From positions 433,501 to 497,500 of the forward strand of contig JACVTC010000135.1 in the NCBI GenBank assembly GCA_016946835.1: a DNA stretch of 64,000 nucleotides, written 5' to 3'. A program made the position numbers and the translations under genes. Source of the stretch: Neocallimastix lanati (nom. inval.) (Eukaryota > Neocallimastigomycota > Neocallimastigomycetes > Neocallimastigales > Neocallimastigaceae). Under the pieces are notes generated by a model that searched no databases, was not told where the DNA came from, and was given only the letters and a program-made list of their open reading frames with translations. Positions 1 through 13,900 of this stretch are shown here, piece by piece (the first letter of the stretch is position 1; the number at the start of each line of letters is the position of its first letter).

Positions 1-1456
1 CATTCTCATTCTCATTCTCATTCTCATTTTCATTCTCATTTTCATTCTCATTTTCATTCTCATTTTCATTTTCATTTTCATTCTCATTTTCATTTTCATT
101 CTCATTTTCATTCTCATTTTCATTCTCATTTTTATTCTCATTTTCATTTTCATTTTCATTTTCATTCTCATTTTCATTCTCATTTTCATTCTCATTTTCA
201 TTCTCATTTTCATTCTCATTTTCATTCTCATGCTCATTTTCATTCTCATTTTCATTCTCATTCTCATTTTCATTCTCATTCTCATTCTCATTCTCATTCT
301 CATTCTCATTCTCATTTTCATTCTCATTTTCATTCTCATTCTCATTTTCATTCTCATTTTCATTCTCATTTTCATTCTCATTCTCATTTTCATTCTCATT
401 CTCATTCTCATTCTCATTTTCATTCTCATTTTCATTCTCATTTTCATTCTCATTTTCATTTTCATTTTCATTCTCATTTTCATTTTCATTCTCATTTTCA
501 TTCTCATTTTCATTCTCATTTTTATTCTCATTTTCATTTTCATTTTCATTTTCATTCTCATTTTCATTCTCATTTTCATTCTCATTTTCATTCTCATTCT
601 CATTTTCATTCTCATTCTCATTTTCATTCTCATTTTCATTTTCATTTTCATTTTCATTTTCATTTTCATTTTCATTCTCATTTTCATTCTCATTTTCATT
701 CTCATTTTCATTTTCATTTTCATTTTCATTTTCATTTTTATTTTCATTTTCATTCTCATTTTCATTCTCATTTTCATTCTCATTCTCATTTTCATTTTCA
801 TTTTCATTTTCATTTTCATTCTCATTTTCATTTTCATTTTCATTCTCATTTTCATTTTCATTTTCATTTTCATTTTCATTTTCATTTTCATTTTCATTCT
901 CATTCTCAATCTCATTTTCATTCTCATTTTCATTCTCATTTTCATTTTCATTTTCATTTTCATTTCCATTTTCATTTCCATTTTCATTTCCATTTTCATT
1001 TTCATTTCCATTTTCATTTCCATTTTCATTTCCATTTTCATTTCCATTTACATTTTCATTTACATTTTCATTTCCATTTCCATTTACATTTTCATTTCCA
1101 TTTTCATTTCCATTTTCATTTCCATTTACATTTTCATTTCCATTTTCATTTCCATTTTCATTTCCATTTCCATTTTCGTTTCCATTTTCATTTCCATTTT
1201 CGTTTCCATTTTCATTTCCATTTTCATTTCCATTTTCATTTCCATTTTCATTTCCATTTACATTTTCATTTCCATTTACATTTTCATTTCCATTTCCATT
1301 TACATTTTCATTTCCATTTTCATTTCCATTTTCATTTCCATTTACATTTTCATTTCCATTTTCATTTCCATTTTCATTTCCATTTACATTTTCATTTCCA
1401 TTTTCATTTCCATTTACATTTTCATTTCCATTTTCATTTCCATTTTCATTTCCACT
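1..1456. repeat. Hexanucleotide repeat (TTCATT/CTCATT/TCCATT)n
   Basis: Continuous plus-strand array of CATTTT/CATTCT/CATTTC hexamers. All variation I see is substitution; no change of the 6-base register is visible, so the minus-strand reading frame is preserved. Variants include CATTTA (Val codon on minus), CGTTTC, CATTTTTA (Lys) and one CAATCTC (Ile). Confidence 0.9.
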
Positions 1457-1905
1457 TGAACTTGTACTACATTCACCGGAAGAACAGTTATTTTCGCTTG
1501 TTCCACTTCCACAAGGTTCTCCTTTAACCGTTCCTTCTTTGGTTTCGTCATTGATGCAAAGAGTAACCGATGAGTTATCAAGGATACAATTACCATTATC
1601 ATCACATTTATAAAGCTTTGTATTATAATAGTAGGTGTCAATCTTTTGAGTACATCCAGAGGTAGTACAAGTGTAAATTAAACCTACATCTGTACCCATA
1701 GTTCCTGCTACCATACCGTGAGTTCCATCTTTGAAGAGATAATCTCCTTCAGAAGTTTCAGCTGATCCATATTCAGCTGCACAATTACTACTAGCAGATT
1801 TGTAGATTACATTGCCAAAACGACAGAATTCATCGTTATCAAGGGCTTGACCGCTTCCAATTTCACAACTACTTCCTCCTGAATATGAAGTACATTCTAC
1901 CATTT
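1..1905 (-). CDS. Terminal exon 20: diverged module plus (Glu/Gly-Asn)n tail, open at window edge
   Basis: From about 1,905 to 1,456 this exon encodes a diverged version of the same 12-Cys module: substitutions such as SNCAAEYG, one Thr codon missing before SGC, KGEPCGSG instead of KGGASCGNG. The donor GTAATT is absent. After the last Cys the frame passes through STSSSGNENGN into a hexanucleotide repeat that stays open to base 1, about 485 codons alternating Asn with Glu or Gly (rare Val and Lys). The proximal part (about 960-1,455) is mostly GNEN; beyond it the repeat is nearly pure EN. Such a tail is probably a flexible linker or spacer; what follows it is outside the window. The long plus-strand hydrophobic frame over the same bases is only the complement of this repeat. 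Confidence 0.65.
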
Positions 1906-4900
1906 CTTTTAATTCATAAAAATATAATAATAATAATACATAAATTTAAAAAAATAATTTGGTTTTTATTATTAATAAGGTTATTTATTTTATAATTATT
2001 ATTTTAAGTATTTTAAAATTATTAATATTATTTATATATTAGTATTATAAATATTATTAATATTATTAGTATTATTATTATTTTAAATATTTTTAATATT
2101 ATTAGTATTATTATTATTATTATTATGTTTAATTTTAAATTTAATTAATAGTAAAAATTTTATTTTATTTATAATTGAAATAATTAAATTGCCATTTAAC
2201 ATAAATAATACTTAATAATAATTCAATTATTGAATAATAAATGAATGATTTTTGTTATTCGTTATAGCCAACTATAAAATAATAATTAAATTTTTTTTTT
2301 TAATTACCTGTGACACTTGAACTTGGACTACAATCACCGGAAGAACAATTATTTTCGGTTGTTCCATTTCCACAGGATGCTCCTCCTTTCTCTGTTCCTT
2401 CTTTAGTGTTGTCATCAATGCAAAGAGTAACCGATGAGGTATCGAGGGTACAATTACCATTATCATCACATTTGTAGAGTTTTGTATGATAATAGTAGGT
2501 GTCAATTTTTTGAGTACATCCAGAGGTAGTAGTACAAGTGTAAATTAAACCTACATCTGTACCCATAGTTCCTGCTACCATACCGTGAGTTCCATCTTTG
2601 AAGAGATAATCTCCTTCAGTAGTTCCTGCTGATCCATATTCAGCTGAACAATCACTAGAAGCAGATTTATAGATTACATTGCCAAAACGACAGAATTCAT
2701 CGTTATCAAGGGCTTGACCGCTTCCAATTTCACAACTACTTCCTCCTGAATATGAAGTACATTCTACCATTTCTTTTAATTCATAAAAATATAATAATAA
2801 TAATACATAAATTTAAAAAAATAATTTGGTTTTTATTATTAATAAGGTTATTTATTTTATAATTATTATTTTAAATATTTTAAAATTATTAATATTATTT
2901 ATATATTAGTATTATAAATATTATTAATATTATTAGTATTATTATTATTTTAAATATTTTTAATATTATTAGTATTATTATTATTATTATTATGTTTAAT
3001 TTTAAATTTAATTAATAGTAAAAATTTTATTTTATTTATAATTGAAATAATTAAATTGCCATTTAACATAAATAATACTTAATAATAATTCAATTATTGA
3101 ATAATAAATGAATGATTTTTGTTATTCGTTATAGCCAACTATAAAATAATAATTAAATTTTTTTTTTTAATTACCTGTGACACTTGAACTTGGACTACAA
3201 TCACCGGAAGAACAATTATTTTCGGTTGTTCCATTTCCACAGGATGCTCCTCCTTTCTCTGTTCCTTCTTTAGTGTTGTCATCAATGCAAAGAGTAACCG
3301 ATGAGGTATCGAGGGTACAATTACCATTATCATCACATTTGTAGAGTTTTGTATGATAATAGTAGGTGTCAATTTTTTGAGTACATCCAGAGGTAGTAGT
3401 ACAAGTGTAAATTAAACCTACATCTGTACCCATAGTTCCTGCTACCATACCGTGAGTTCCATCTTTGAAGAGATAATCTCCTTCAGTAGTTCCTGCTGAT
3501 CCATATTCAGCTGAACAATCACTAGAAGCAGATTTATAGATTACATTGCCAAAACGACAGAATTCATCGTTATCAAGGGCTTGACCGCTTCCAATTTCAC
3601 AACTACTTCCTCCTGAATATGAAGTACATTCTACCATTTCTTTTAATTCATAAAAATATAATAATAATAATACATAAATTTAAAAAAATAATTTGGTTTT
3701 TATTATTAATAAGGTTATTTATTTTATAATTATTATTTTAAGTATTTTAAAATTATTAATATTATTTATATATTAGTATTATAAATATTATTAATATTAT
3801 TAGTATTATTATTATTTTAAATATTTTTAATATTATTAGTATTATTATTATTATTATTATGTTTAATTTTAAATTTAATTAATAGTAAAAATTTTATTTT
3901 ATTTATAATTGAAATAATTAAATTGCCATTTAACATAAATAATACTTAATAATAATTCAATTATTGAATAATAAATGAATGATTTTTGTTATTCGTTATA
4001 GCCAACTATAAAATAATAATTAAATTTTTTTTTTTAATTACCTGTGACACTTGAACTTGGACTACAATCACCGGAAGAACAATTATTTTCGGTTGTTCCA
4101 TTTCCACAGGATGCTCCTCCTTTCTCTGTTCCTTCTTTAGTGTTGTCATCAATGCAAAGAGTAACCGATGAGGTATCGAGGGTACAATTACCATTATCAT
4201 CACATTTGTAGAGTTTTGTATGATAATAGTAGGTGTCAATTTTTTGAGTACATCCAGAGGTAGTAGTACAAGTGTAAATTAAACCTACATCTGTACCCAT
4301 AGTTCCTGCTACCATACCGTGAGTTCCATCTTTGAAGAGATAATCTCCTTCAGTAGTTCCTGCTGATCCATATTCAGCTGAACAATCACTAGAAGCAGAT
4401 TTATAGATTACATTGCCAAAACGACAGAATTCATCGTTATCAAGGGCTTGACCGCTTCCAATTTCACAACTACTTCCTCCTGAATATGAAGTACATTCTA
4501 CCATTTCTTTTAATTCATAAAAATATAATAATAATAATACATAAATTTAAAAAAATAATTTGGTTTTTATTATTAATAAGGTTATTTATTTTATAATTAT
4601 TATTTTAAGTATTTTAAAATTATTAATATTATTTATATATTAGTATTATAAATATTATTAATATTATTAGTATTATTATTATTTTAAATATTTTTAATAT
4701 TATTAGTATTATTATTATTATTATTATGTTTAATTTTAAATTTAATTAATAGTAAAAATTTTATTTTATTTATAATTGAAATAATTAAATTGCCATTTAA
4801 CATAAATAATACTTAATAATAATTCAATTATTGAATAATAAATGAATGATTTTTGTTATTCGTTATAGCCAACTATAAAATAATAATTAAATTTTTTTTT

Positions 4901-7900
4901 TTAATTACCTGTGACACTTGAACTTGGACTACAATCACCGGAAGAACAATTATTTTCGGTTGTTCCATTTCCACAGGATGCTCCTCCTTTCTCTGTTCCT
5001 TCTTTAGTGTTGTCATCAATGCAAAGAGTAACCGATGAGGTATCGAGGGTACAATTACCATTATCATCACATTTGTAGAGTTTTGTATGATAATAGTAGG
5101 TGTCAATTTTTTGAGTACATCCAGAGGTAGTAGTACAAGTGTAAATTAAACCTACATCTGTACCCATAGTTCCTGCTACCATACCGTGAGTTCCATCTTT
5201 GAAGAGATAATCTCCTTCAGTAGTTCCTGCTGATCCATATTCAGCTGAACAATCACTAGAAGCAGATTTATAGATTACATTGCCAAAACGACAGAATTCA
5301 TCGTTATCAAGGGCTTGACCGCTTCCAATTTCACAACTACTTCCTCCTGAATATGAAGTACATTCTACCATTTCTTTTAATTCATAAAAATATAATAATA
5401 ATAATACATAAATTTAAAAAAATAATTTGGTTTTTATTATTAATAAGGTTATTTATTTTATAATTATTATTTTAAGTATTTTAAAATTATTAATATTATT
5501 TATATATTAGTATTATAAATATTATTAATATTATTAGTATTATTATTATTTTAAATATTTTTAATATTATTAGTATTATTATTATTATTATTATGTTTAA
5601 TTTTAAATTTAATTAATAGTAAAAATTTTATTTTATTTATAATTGAAATAATTAAATTGCCATTTAACATAAATAATACTTAATAATAATTCAATTATTG
5701 AATAATAAATGAATGATTTTTGTTATTCGTTATAGCCAACTATAAAATAATAATTAAATTTTTTTTTTTAATTACCTGTGACACTTGAACTTGGACTACA
5801 ATCACCGGAAGAACAATTATTTTCGGTTGTTCCATTTCCACAGGATGCTCCTCCTTTCTCTGTTCCTTCTTTAGTGTTGTCATCAATGCAAAGAGTAACC
5901 GATGAGGTATCGAGGGTACAATTACCATTATCATCACATTTGTAGAGTTTTGTATGATAATAGTAGGTGTCAATTTTTTGAGTACATCCAGAGGTAGTAG
6001 TACAAGTGTAAATTAAACCTACATCTGTACCCATAGTTCCTGCTACCATACCGTGAGTTCCATCTTTGAAGAGATAATCTCCTTCAGTAGTTCCTGCTGA
6101 TCCATATTCAGCTGAACAATCACTAGAAGCAGATTTATAGATTACATTGCCAAAACGACAGAATTCATCGTTATCAAGGGCTTGACCGCTTCCAATTTCA
6201 CAACTACTTCCTCCTGAATATGAAGTACATTCTACCATTTCTTTTAATTCATAAAAATATAATAATAATAATACATAAATTTAAAAAAATAATTTGGTTT
6301 TTATTATTAATAAGGTTATTTATTTTATAATTATTATTTTAAGTATTTTAAAATTATTAATATTATTTATATATTAGTATTATAAATATTATTAATATTA
6401 TTAGTATTATTATTATTTTAAATATTTTTAATATTATTAGTATTATTATTATTATTATTATGTTTAATTTTAAATTTAATTAATAGTAAAAATTTTATTT
6501 TATTTATAATTGAAATAATTAAATTGCCATTTAACATAAATAATACTTAATAATAATTCAATTATTGAATAATAAATGAATGATTTTTGTTATTCGTTAT
6601 AGCCAACTATAAAATAATAATTAAATTTTTTTTTTTAATTACCTGTGACACTTGAACTTGGACTACAATCACCGGAAGAACAATTATTTTCGGTTGTTCC
6701 ATTTCCACAGGATGCTCCTCCTTTCTCTGTTCCTTCTTTAGTGTTGTCATCAATGCAAAGAGTAACCGATGAGGTATCGAGGGTACAATTACCATTATCA
6801 TCACATTTGTAGAGTTTTGTATGATAATAGTAGGTGTCAATTTTTTGAGTACATCCAGAGGTAGTAGTACAAGTGTAAATTAAACCTACATCTGTACCCA
6901 TAGTTCCTGCTACCATACCGTGAGTTCCATCTTTGAAGAGATAATCTCCTTCAGTAGTTCCTGCTGATCCATATTCAGCTGAACAATCACTAGAAGCAGA
7001 TTTATAGATTACATTGCCAAAACGACAGAATTCATCGTTATCAAGGGCTTGACCGCTTCCAATTTCACAACTACTTCCTCCTGAATATGAAGTACATTCT
7101 ACCATTTCTTTTAATTCATAAAAATATAATAATAATAATACATAAATTTAAAAAAATAATTTGGTTTTTATTATTAATAAGGTTATTTATTTTATAATTA
7201 TTATTTTAAGTATTTTAAAATTATTAATATTATTTATATATTAGTATTATAAATATTATTAATATTATTAGTATTATTATTATTTTAAATATTTTTAATA
7301 TTATTAGTATTATTATTATTATTATTATGTTTAATTTTAAATTTAATTAATAGTAAAAATTTTATTTTATTTATAATTGAAATAATTAAATTGCCATTTA
7401 ACATAAATAATACTTAATAATAATTCAATTATTGAATAATAAATGAATGATTTTTGTTATTCGTTATAGCCAACTATAAAATAATAATTAAATTTTTTTT
7501 TTTAATTACCTGTGACACTTGAACTTGGACTACAATCACCGGAAGAACAATTATTTTCGGTTGTTCCATTTCCACAGGATGCTCCTCCTTTCTCTGTTCC
7601 TTCTTTAGTGTTGTCATCAATGCAAAGAGTAACCGATGAGGTATCGAGGGTACAATTACCATTATCATCACATTTGTAGAGTTTTGTATGATAATAGTAG
7701 GTGTCAATTTTTTGAGTACATCCAGAGGTAGTAGTACAAGTGTAAATTAAACCTACATCTGTACCCATAGTTCCTGCTACCATACCGTGAGTTCCATCTT
7801 TGAAGAGATAATCTCCTTCAGTAGTTCCTGCTGATCCATATTCAGCTGAACAATCACTAGAAGCAGATTTATAGATTACATTGCCAAAACGACAGAATTC

Positions 7901-10900
7901 ATCGTTATCAAGGGCTTGACCGCTTCCAATTTCACAACTACTTCCTCCTGAATATGAAGTACATTCTACCATTTCTTTTAATTCATAAAAATATAATAAT
8001 AATAATACATAAATTTAAAAAAATAATTTGGTTTTTATTATTAATAAGGTTATTTATTTTATAATTATTATTTTAAGTATTTTAAAATTATTAATATTAT
8101 TTATATATTAGTATTATAAATATTATTAATATTATTAGTATTATTATTATTTTAAATATTTTTAATATTATTAGTATTATTATTATTATTATTATGTTTA
8201 ATTTTAAATTTAATTAATAGTAAAAATTTTATTTTATTTATAATTGAAATAATTAAATTGCCATTTAACATAAATAATACTTAATAATAATTCAATTATT
8301 GAATAATAAATGAATGATTTTTGTTATTCGTTATAGCCAACTATAAAATAATAATTAAATTTTTTTTTTAATTACCTGTGACACTTGAACTTGGACTACA
8401 ATCACCGGAAGAACAATTATTTTCGGTTGTTCCATTTCCACAGGATGCTCCTCCTTTCTCTGTTCCTTCTTTAGTGTTGTCATCAATGCAAAGAGTAACC
8501 GATGAGGTATCGAGGGTACAATTACCATTATCATCACATTTGTAGAGTTTTGTATGATAATAGTAGGTGTCAATTTTTTGAGTACATCCAGAGGTAGTAG
8601 TACAAGTGTAAATTAAACCTACATCTGTACCCATAGTTCCTGCTACCATACCGTGAGTTCCATCTTTGAAGAGATAATCTCCTTCAGTAGTTCCTGCTGA
8701 TCCATATTCAGCTGAACAATCACTAGAAGCAGATTTATAGATTACATTGCCAAAACGACAGAATTCATCGTTATCAAGGGCTTGACCGCTTCCAATTTCA
8801 CAACTACTTCCTCCTGAATATGAAGTACATTCTACCATTTCTTTTAATTCATAAAAATATAATAATAATAATACATAAATTTAAAAAAATAATTTGGTTT
8901 TTATTATTAATAAGGTTATTTATTTTATAATTATTATTTTAAGTATTTTAAAATTATTAATATTATTTATATATTAGTATTATAAATATTATTAATATTA
9001 TTAGTATTATTATTATTTTAAATATTTTTAATATTATTAGTATTATTATTATTATTATTATGTTTAATTTTAAATTTAATTAATAGTAAAAATTTTATTT
9101 TATTTATAATTGAAATAATTAAATTGCCATTTAACATAAATAATACTTAATAATAATTCAATTATTGAATAATAAATGAATGATTTTTGTTATTCGTTAT
9201 AGCCAACTATAAAATAATAATTAAATTTTTTTTTTTAATTACCTGTGACACTTGAACTTGGACTACAATCACCGGAAGAACAATTATTTTCGGTTGTTCC
9301 ATTTCCACAGGATGCTCCTCCTTTCTCTGTTCCTTCTTTAGTGTTGTCATCAATGCAAAGAGTAACCGATGAGGTATCGAGGGTACAATTACCATTATCA
9401 TCACATTTGTAGAGTTTTGTATGATAATAGTAGGTGTCAATTTTTTGAGTACATCCAGAGGTAGTAGTACAAGTGTAAATTAAACCTACATCTGTACCCA
9501 TAGTTCCTGCTACCATACCGTGAGTTCCATCTTTGAAGAGATAATCTCCTTCAGTAGTTCCTGCTGATCCATATTCAGCTGAACAATCACTAGAAGCAGA
9601 TTTATAGATTACATTGCCAAAACGACAGAATTCATCGTTATCAAGGGCTTGACCGCTTCCAATTTCACAACTACTTCCTCCTGAATATGAAGTACATTCT
9701 ACCATTTCTTTTAATTCATAAAAATATAATAATAATAATACATAAATTTAAAAAAATAATTTGGTTTTTATTATTAATAAGGTTATTTATTTTATAATTA
9801 TTATTTTAAGTATTTTAAAATTATTAATATTATTTATATATTAGTATTATAAATATTATTAATATTATTAGTATTATTATTATTTTAAATATTTTTAATA
9901 TTATTAGTATTATTATTATTATTATTATGTTTAATTTTAAATTTAATTAATAGTAAAAATTTTATTTTATTTATAATTGAAATAATTAAATTGCCATTTA
10001 ACATAAATAATACTTAATAATAATTCAATTATTGAATAATAAATGAATGATTTTTGTTATTCGTTATAGCCAACTATAAAATAATAATTAAATTTTTTTT
10101 TTAATTACCTGTGACACTTGAACTTGGACTACAATCACCGGAAGAACAATTATTTTCGGTTGTTCCATTTCCACAGGATGCTCCTCCTTTCTCTGTTCCT
10201 TCTTTAGTGTTGTCATCAATGCAAAGAGTAACCGATGAGGTATCGAGGGTACAATTACCATTATCATCACATTTGTAGAGTTTTGTATGATAATAGTAGG
10301 TGTCAATTTTTTGAGTACATCCAGAGGTAGTAGTACAAGTGTAAATTAAACCTACATCTGTACCCATAGTTCCTGCTACCATACCGTGAGTTCCATCTTT
10401 GAAGAGATAATCTCCTTCAGTAGTTCCTGCTGATCCATATTCAGCTGAACAATCACTAGAAGCAGATTTATAGATTACATTGCCAAAACGACAGAATTCA
10501 TCGTTATCAAGGGCTTGACCGCTTCCAATTTCACAACTACTTCCTCCTGAATATGAAGTACATTCTACCATTTCTTTTAATTCATAAAAATATAATAATA
10601 ATAATACATAAATTTAAAAAAATAATTTGGTTTTTATTATTAATAAGGTTATTTATTTTATAATTATTATTTTAAAGTATTTTAAAATTATTAATATTAT
10701 TTATATATTAGTATTATAAATATTATTAATATTATTAGTATTATTATTATTTTAAATATTTTTAATATTATTAGTATTATTATTATTATTATTATGTTTA
10801 ATTTTAAATTTAATTAATAGTAAAAATTTTATTTTATTTATAATTGAAATAATTAAATTGCCATTTAACATAAATAATACTTAATAATAATTCAATTATT

Positions 10901-13900
10901 GAATAATAAATGAATGATTTTTGTTATTCGTTATAGCCAACTATAAAATAATAATTAAATTTTTTTTTTTAATTACCTGTGACACTTGAACTTGGACTAC
11001 AATCACCGGAAGAACAATTATTTTCGGTTGTTCCATTTCCACAGGATGCTCCTCCTTTCTCTGTTCCTTCTTTAGTGTTGTCATCAATGCAAAGAGTAAC
11101 CGATGAGGTATCGAGGGTACAATTACCATTATCATCACATTTGTAGAGTTTTGTATGATAATAGTAGGTGTCAATTTTTTGAGTACATCCAGAGGTAGTA
11201 GTACAAGTGTAAATTAAACCTACATCTGTACCCATAGTTCCTGCTACCATACCGTGAGTTCCATCTTTGAAGAGATAATCTCCTTCAGTAGTTCCTGCTG
11301 ATCCATATTCAGCTGAACAATCACTAGAAGCAGATTTATAGATTACATTGCCAAAACGACAGAATTCATCGTTATCAAGGGCTTGACCGCTTCCAATTTC
11401 ACAACTACTTCCTCCTGAATATGAAGTACATTCTACCATTTCTTTTAATTCATAAAAATATAATAATAATAATACATAAATTTAAAAAAATAATTTGGTT
11501 TTTATTATTAATAAGGTTATTTATTTTATAATTATTATTTTAAGTATTTTAAAATTATTAATATTATTTATATATTAGTATTATAAATATTATTAATATT
11601 ATTAGTATTATTATTATTTTAAATATTTTTAATATTATTAGTATTATTATTATTATTATTATGTTTAATTTTAAATTTAATTAATAGTAAAAATTTTATT
11701 TTATTTATAATTGAAATAATTAAATTGCCATTTAACATAAATAATACTTAATAATAATTCAATTATTGAATAATAAATGAATGATTTTTGTTATTCGTTA
11801 TAGCCAACTATAAAATAATAATTAAATTTTTTTTTTTAATTACCTGTGACACTTGAACTTGGACTACAATCACCGGAAGAACAATTATTTTCGGTTGTTC
11901 CATTTCCACAGGATGCTCCTCCTTTCTCTGTTCCTTCTTTAGTGTTGTCATCAATGCAAAGAGTAACCGATGAGGTATCGAGGGTACAATTACCATTATC
12001 ATCACATTTGTAGAGTTTTGTATGATAATAGTAGGTGTCAATTTTTTGAGTACATCCAGAGGTAGTAGTACAAGTGTAAATTAAACCTACATCTGTACCC
12101 ATAGTTCCTGCTACCATACCGTGAGTTCCATCTTTGAAGAGATAATCTCCTTCAGTAGTTCCTGCTGATCCATATTCAGCTGAACAATCACTAGAAGCAG
12201 ATTTATAGATTACATTGCCAAAACGACAGAATTCATCGTTATCAAGGGCTTGACCGCTTCCAATTTCACAACTACTTCCTCCTGAATATGAAGTACATTC
12301 TACCATTTCTTTTAATTCATAAAAATATAATAATAATAATACATAAATTTAAAAAAATAATTTGGTTTTTATTATTAATAAGGTTATTTATTTTATAATT
12401 ATTATTTTAAGTATTTTAAAATTATTAATATTATTTATATATTAGTATTATAAATATTATTAATATTATTAGTATTATTATTATTTTAAATATTTTTAAT
12501 ATTATTAGTATTATTATTATTATTATTATGTTTAATTTTAAATTTAATTAATAGTAAAAATTTTATTTTATTTATAATTGAAATAATTAAATTGCCATTT
12601 AACATAAATAATACTTAATAATAATTCAATTATTGAATAATAAATGAATGATTTTTGTTATTCGTTATAGCCAACTATAAAATAATAATTAAATTTTTTT
12701 TTTTAATTACCTGTGACACTTGAACTTGGACTACAATCACCGGAAGAACAATTATTTTCGGTTGTTCCATTTCCACAGGATGCTCCTCCTTTCTCTGTTC
12801 CTTCTTTAGTGTTGTCATCAATGCAAAGAGTAACCGATGAGGTATCGAGGGTACAATTACCATTATCATCACATTTGTAGAGTTTTGTATGATAATAGTA
12901 GGTGTCAATTTTTTGAGTACATCCAGAGGTAGTAGTACAAGTGTAAATTAAACCTACATCTGTACCCATAGTTCCTGCTACCATACCGTGAGTTCCATCT
13001 TTGAAGAGATAATCTCCTTCAGTAGTTCCTGCTGATCCATATTCAGCTGAACAATCACTAGAAGCAGATTTATAGATTACATTGCCAAAACGACAGAATT
13101 CATCGTTATCAAGGGCTTGACCGCTTCCAATTTCACAACTACTTCCTCCTGAATATGAAGTACATTCTACCATTTCTTTTAATTCATAAAAATATAATAA
13201 TAATAATACATAAATTTAAAAAAATAATTTGGTTTTTATTATTAATAAGGTTATTTATTTTATAATTATTATTTTAAGTATTTTAAAATTATTAATATTA
13301 TTTATATATTAGTATTATAAATATTATTAATATTATTAGTATTATTATTATTTTAAATATTTTTAATATTATTAGTATTATTATTATTATTATTATGTTT
13401 AATTTTAAATTTAATTAATAGTAAAAATTTTATTTTATTTATAATTGAAATAATTAAATTGCCATTTAACATAAATAATACTTAATAATAATTCAATTAT
13501 TGAATAATAAATGAATGATTTTTGTTATTCGTTATAGCCAACTATAAAATAATAATTAAATTTTTTTTTTTAATTACCTGTGACACTTGAACTTGGACTA
13601 CAATCACCGGAAGAACAATTATTTTCGGTTGTTCCATTTCCACAGGATGCTCCTCCTTTCTCTGTTCCTTCTTTAGTGTTGTCATCAATGCAAAGAGTAA
13701 CCGATGAGGTATCGAGGGTACAATTACCATTATCATCACATTTGTAGAGTTTTGTATGATAATAGTAGGTGTCAATTTTTTGAGTACATCCAGAGGTAGT
13801 AGTACAAGTGTAAATTAAACCTACATCTGTACCCATAGTTCCTGCTACCATACCGTGAGTTCCATCTTTGAAGAGATAATCTCCTTCAGTAGTTCCTGCT

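Noticed and set aside
230-1459. Long plus-strand frame of repeated Leu-Ile-Phe-Ile
   Set aside because: It is the complement of the minus-strand Glu/Gly-Asn coding repeat, which continues a Cys-rich exon; the hydrophobic translation has no other support.
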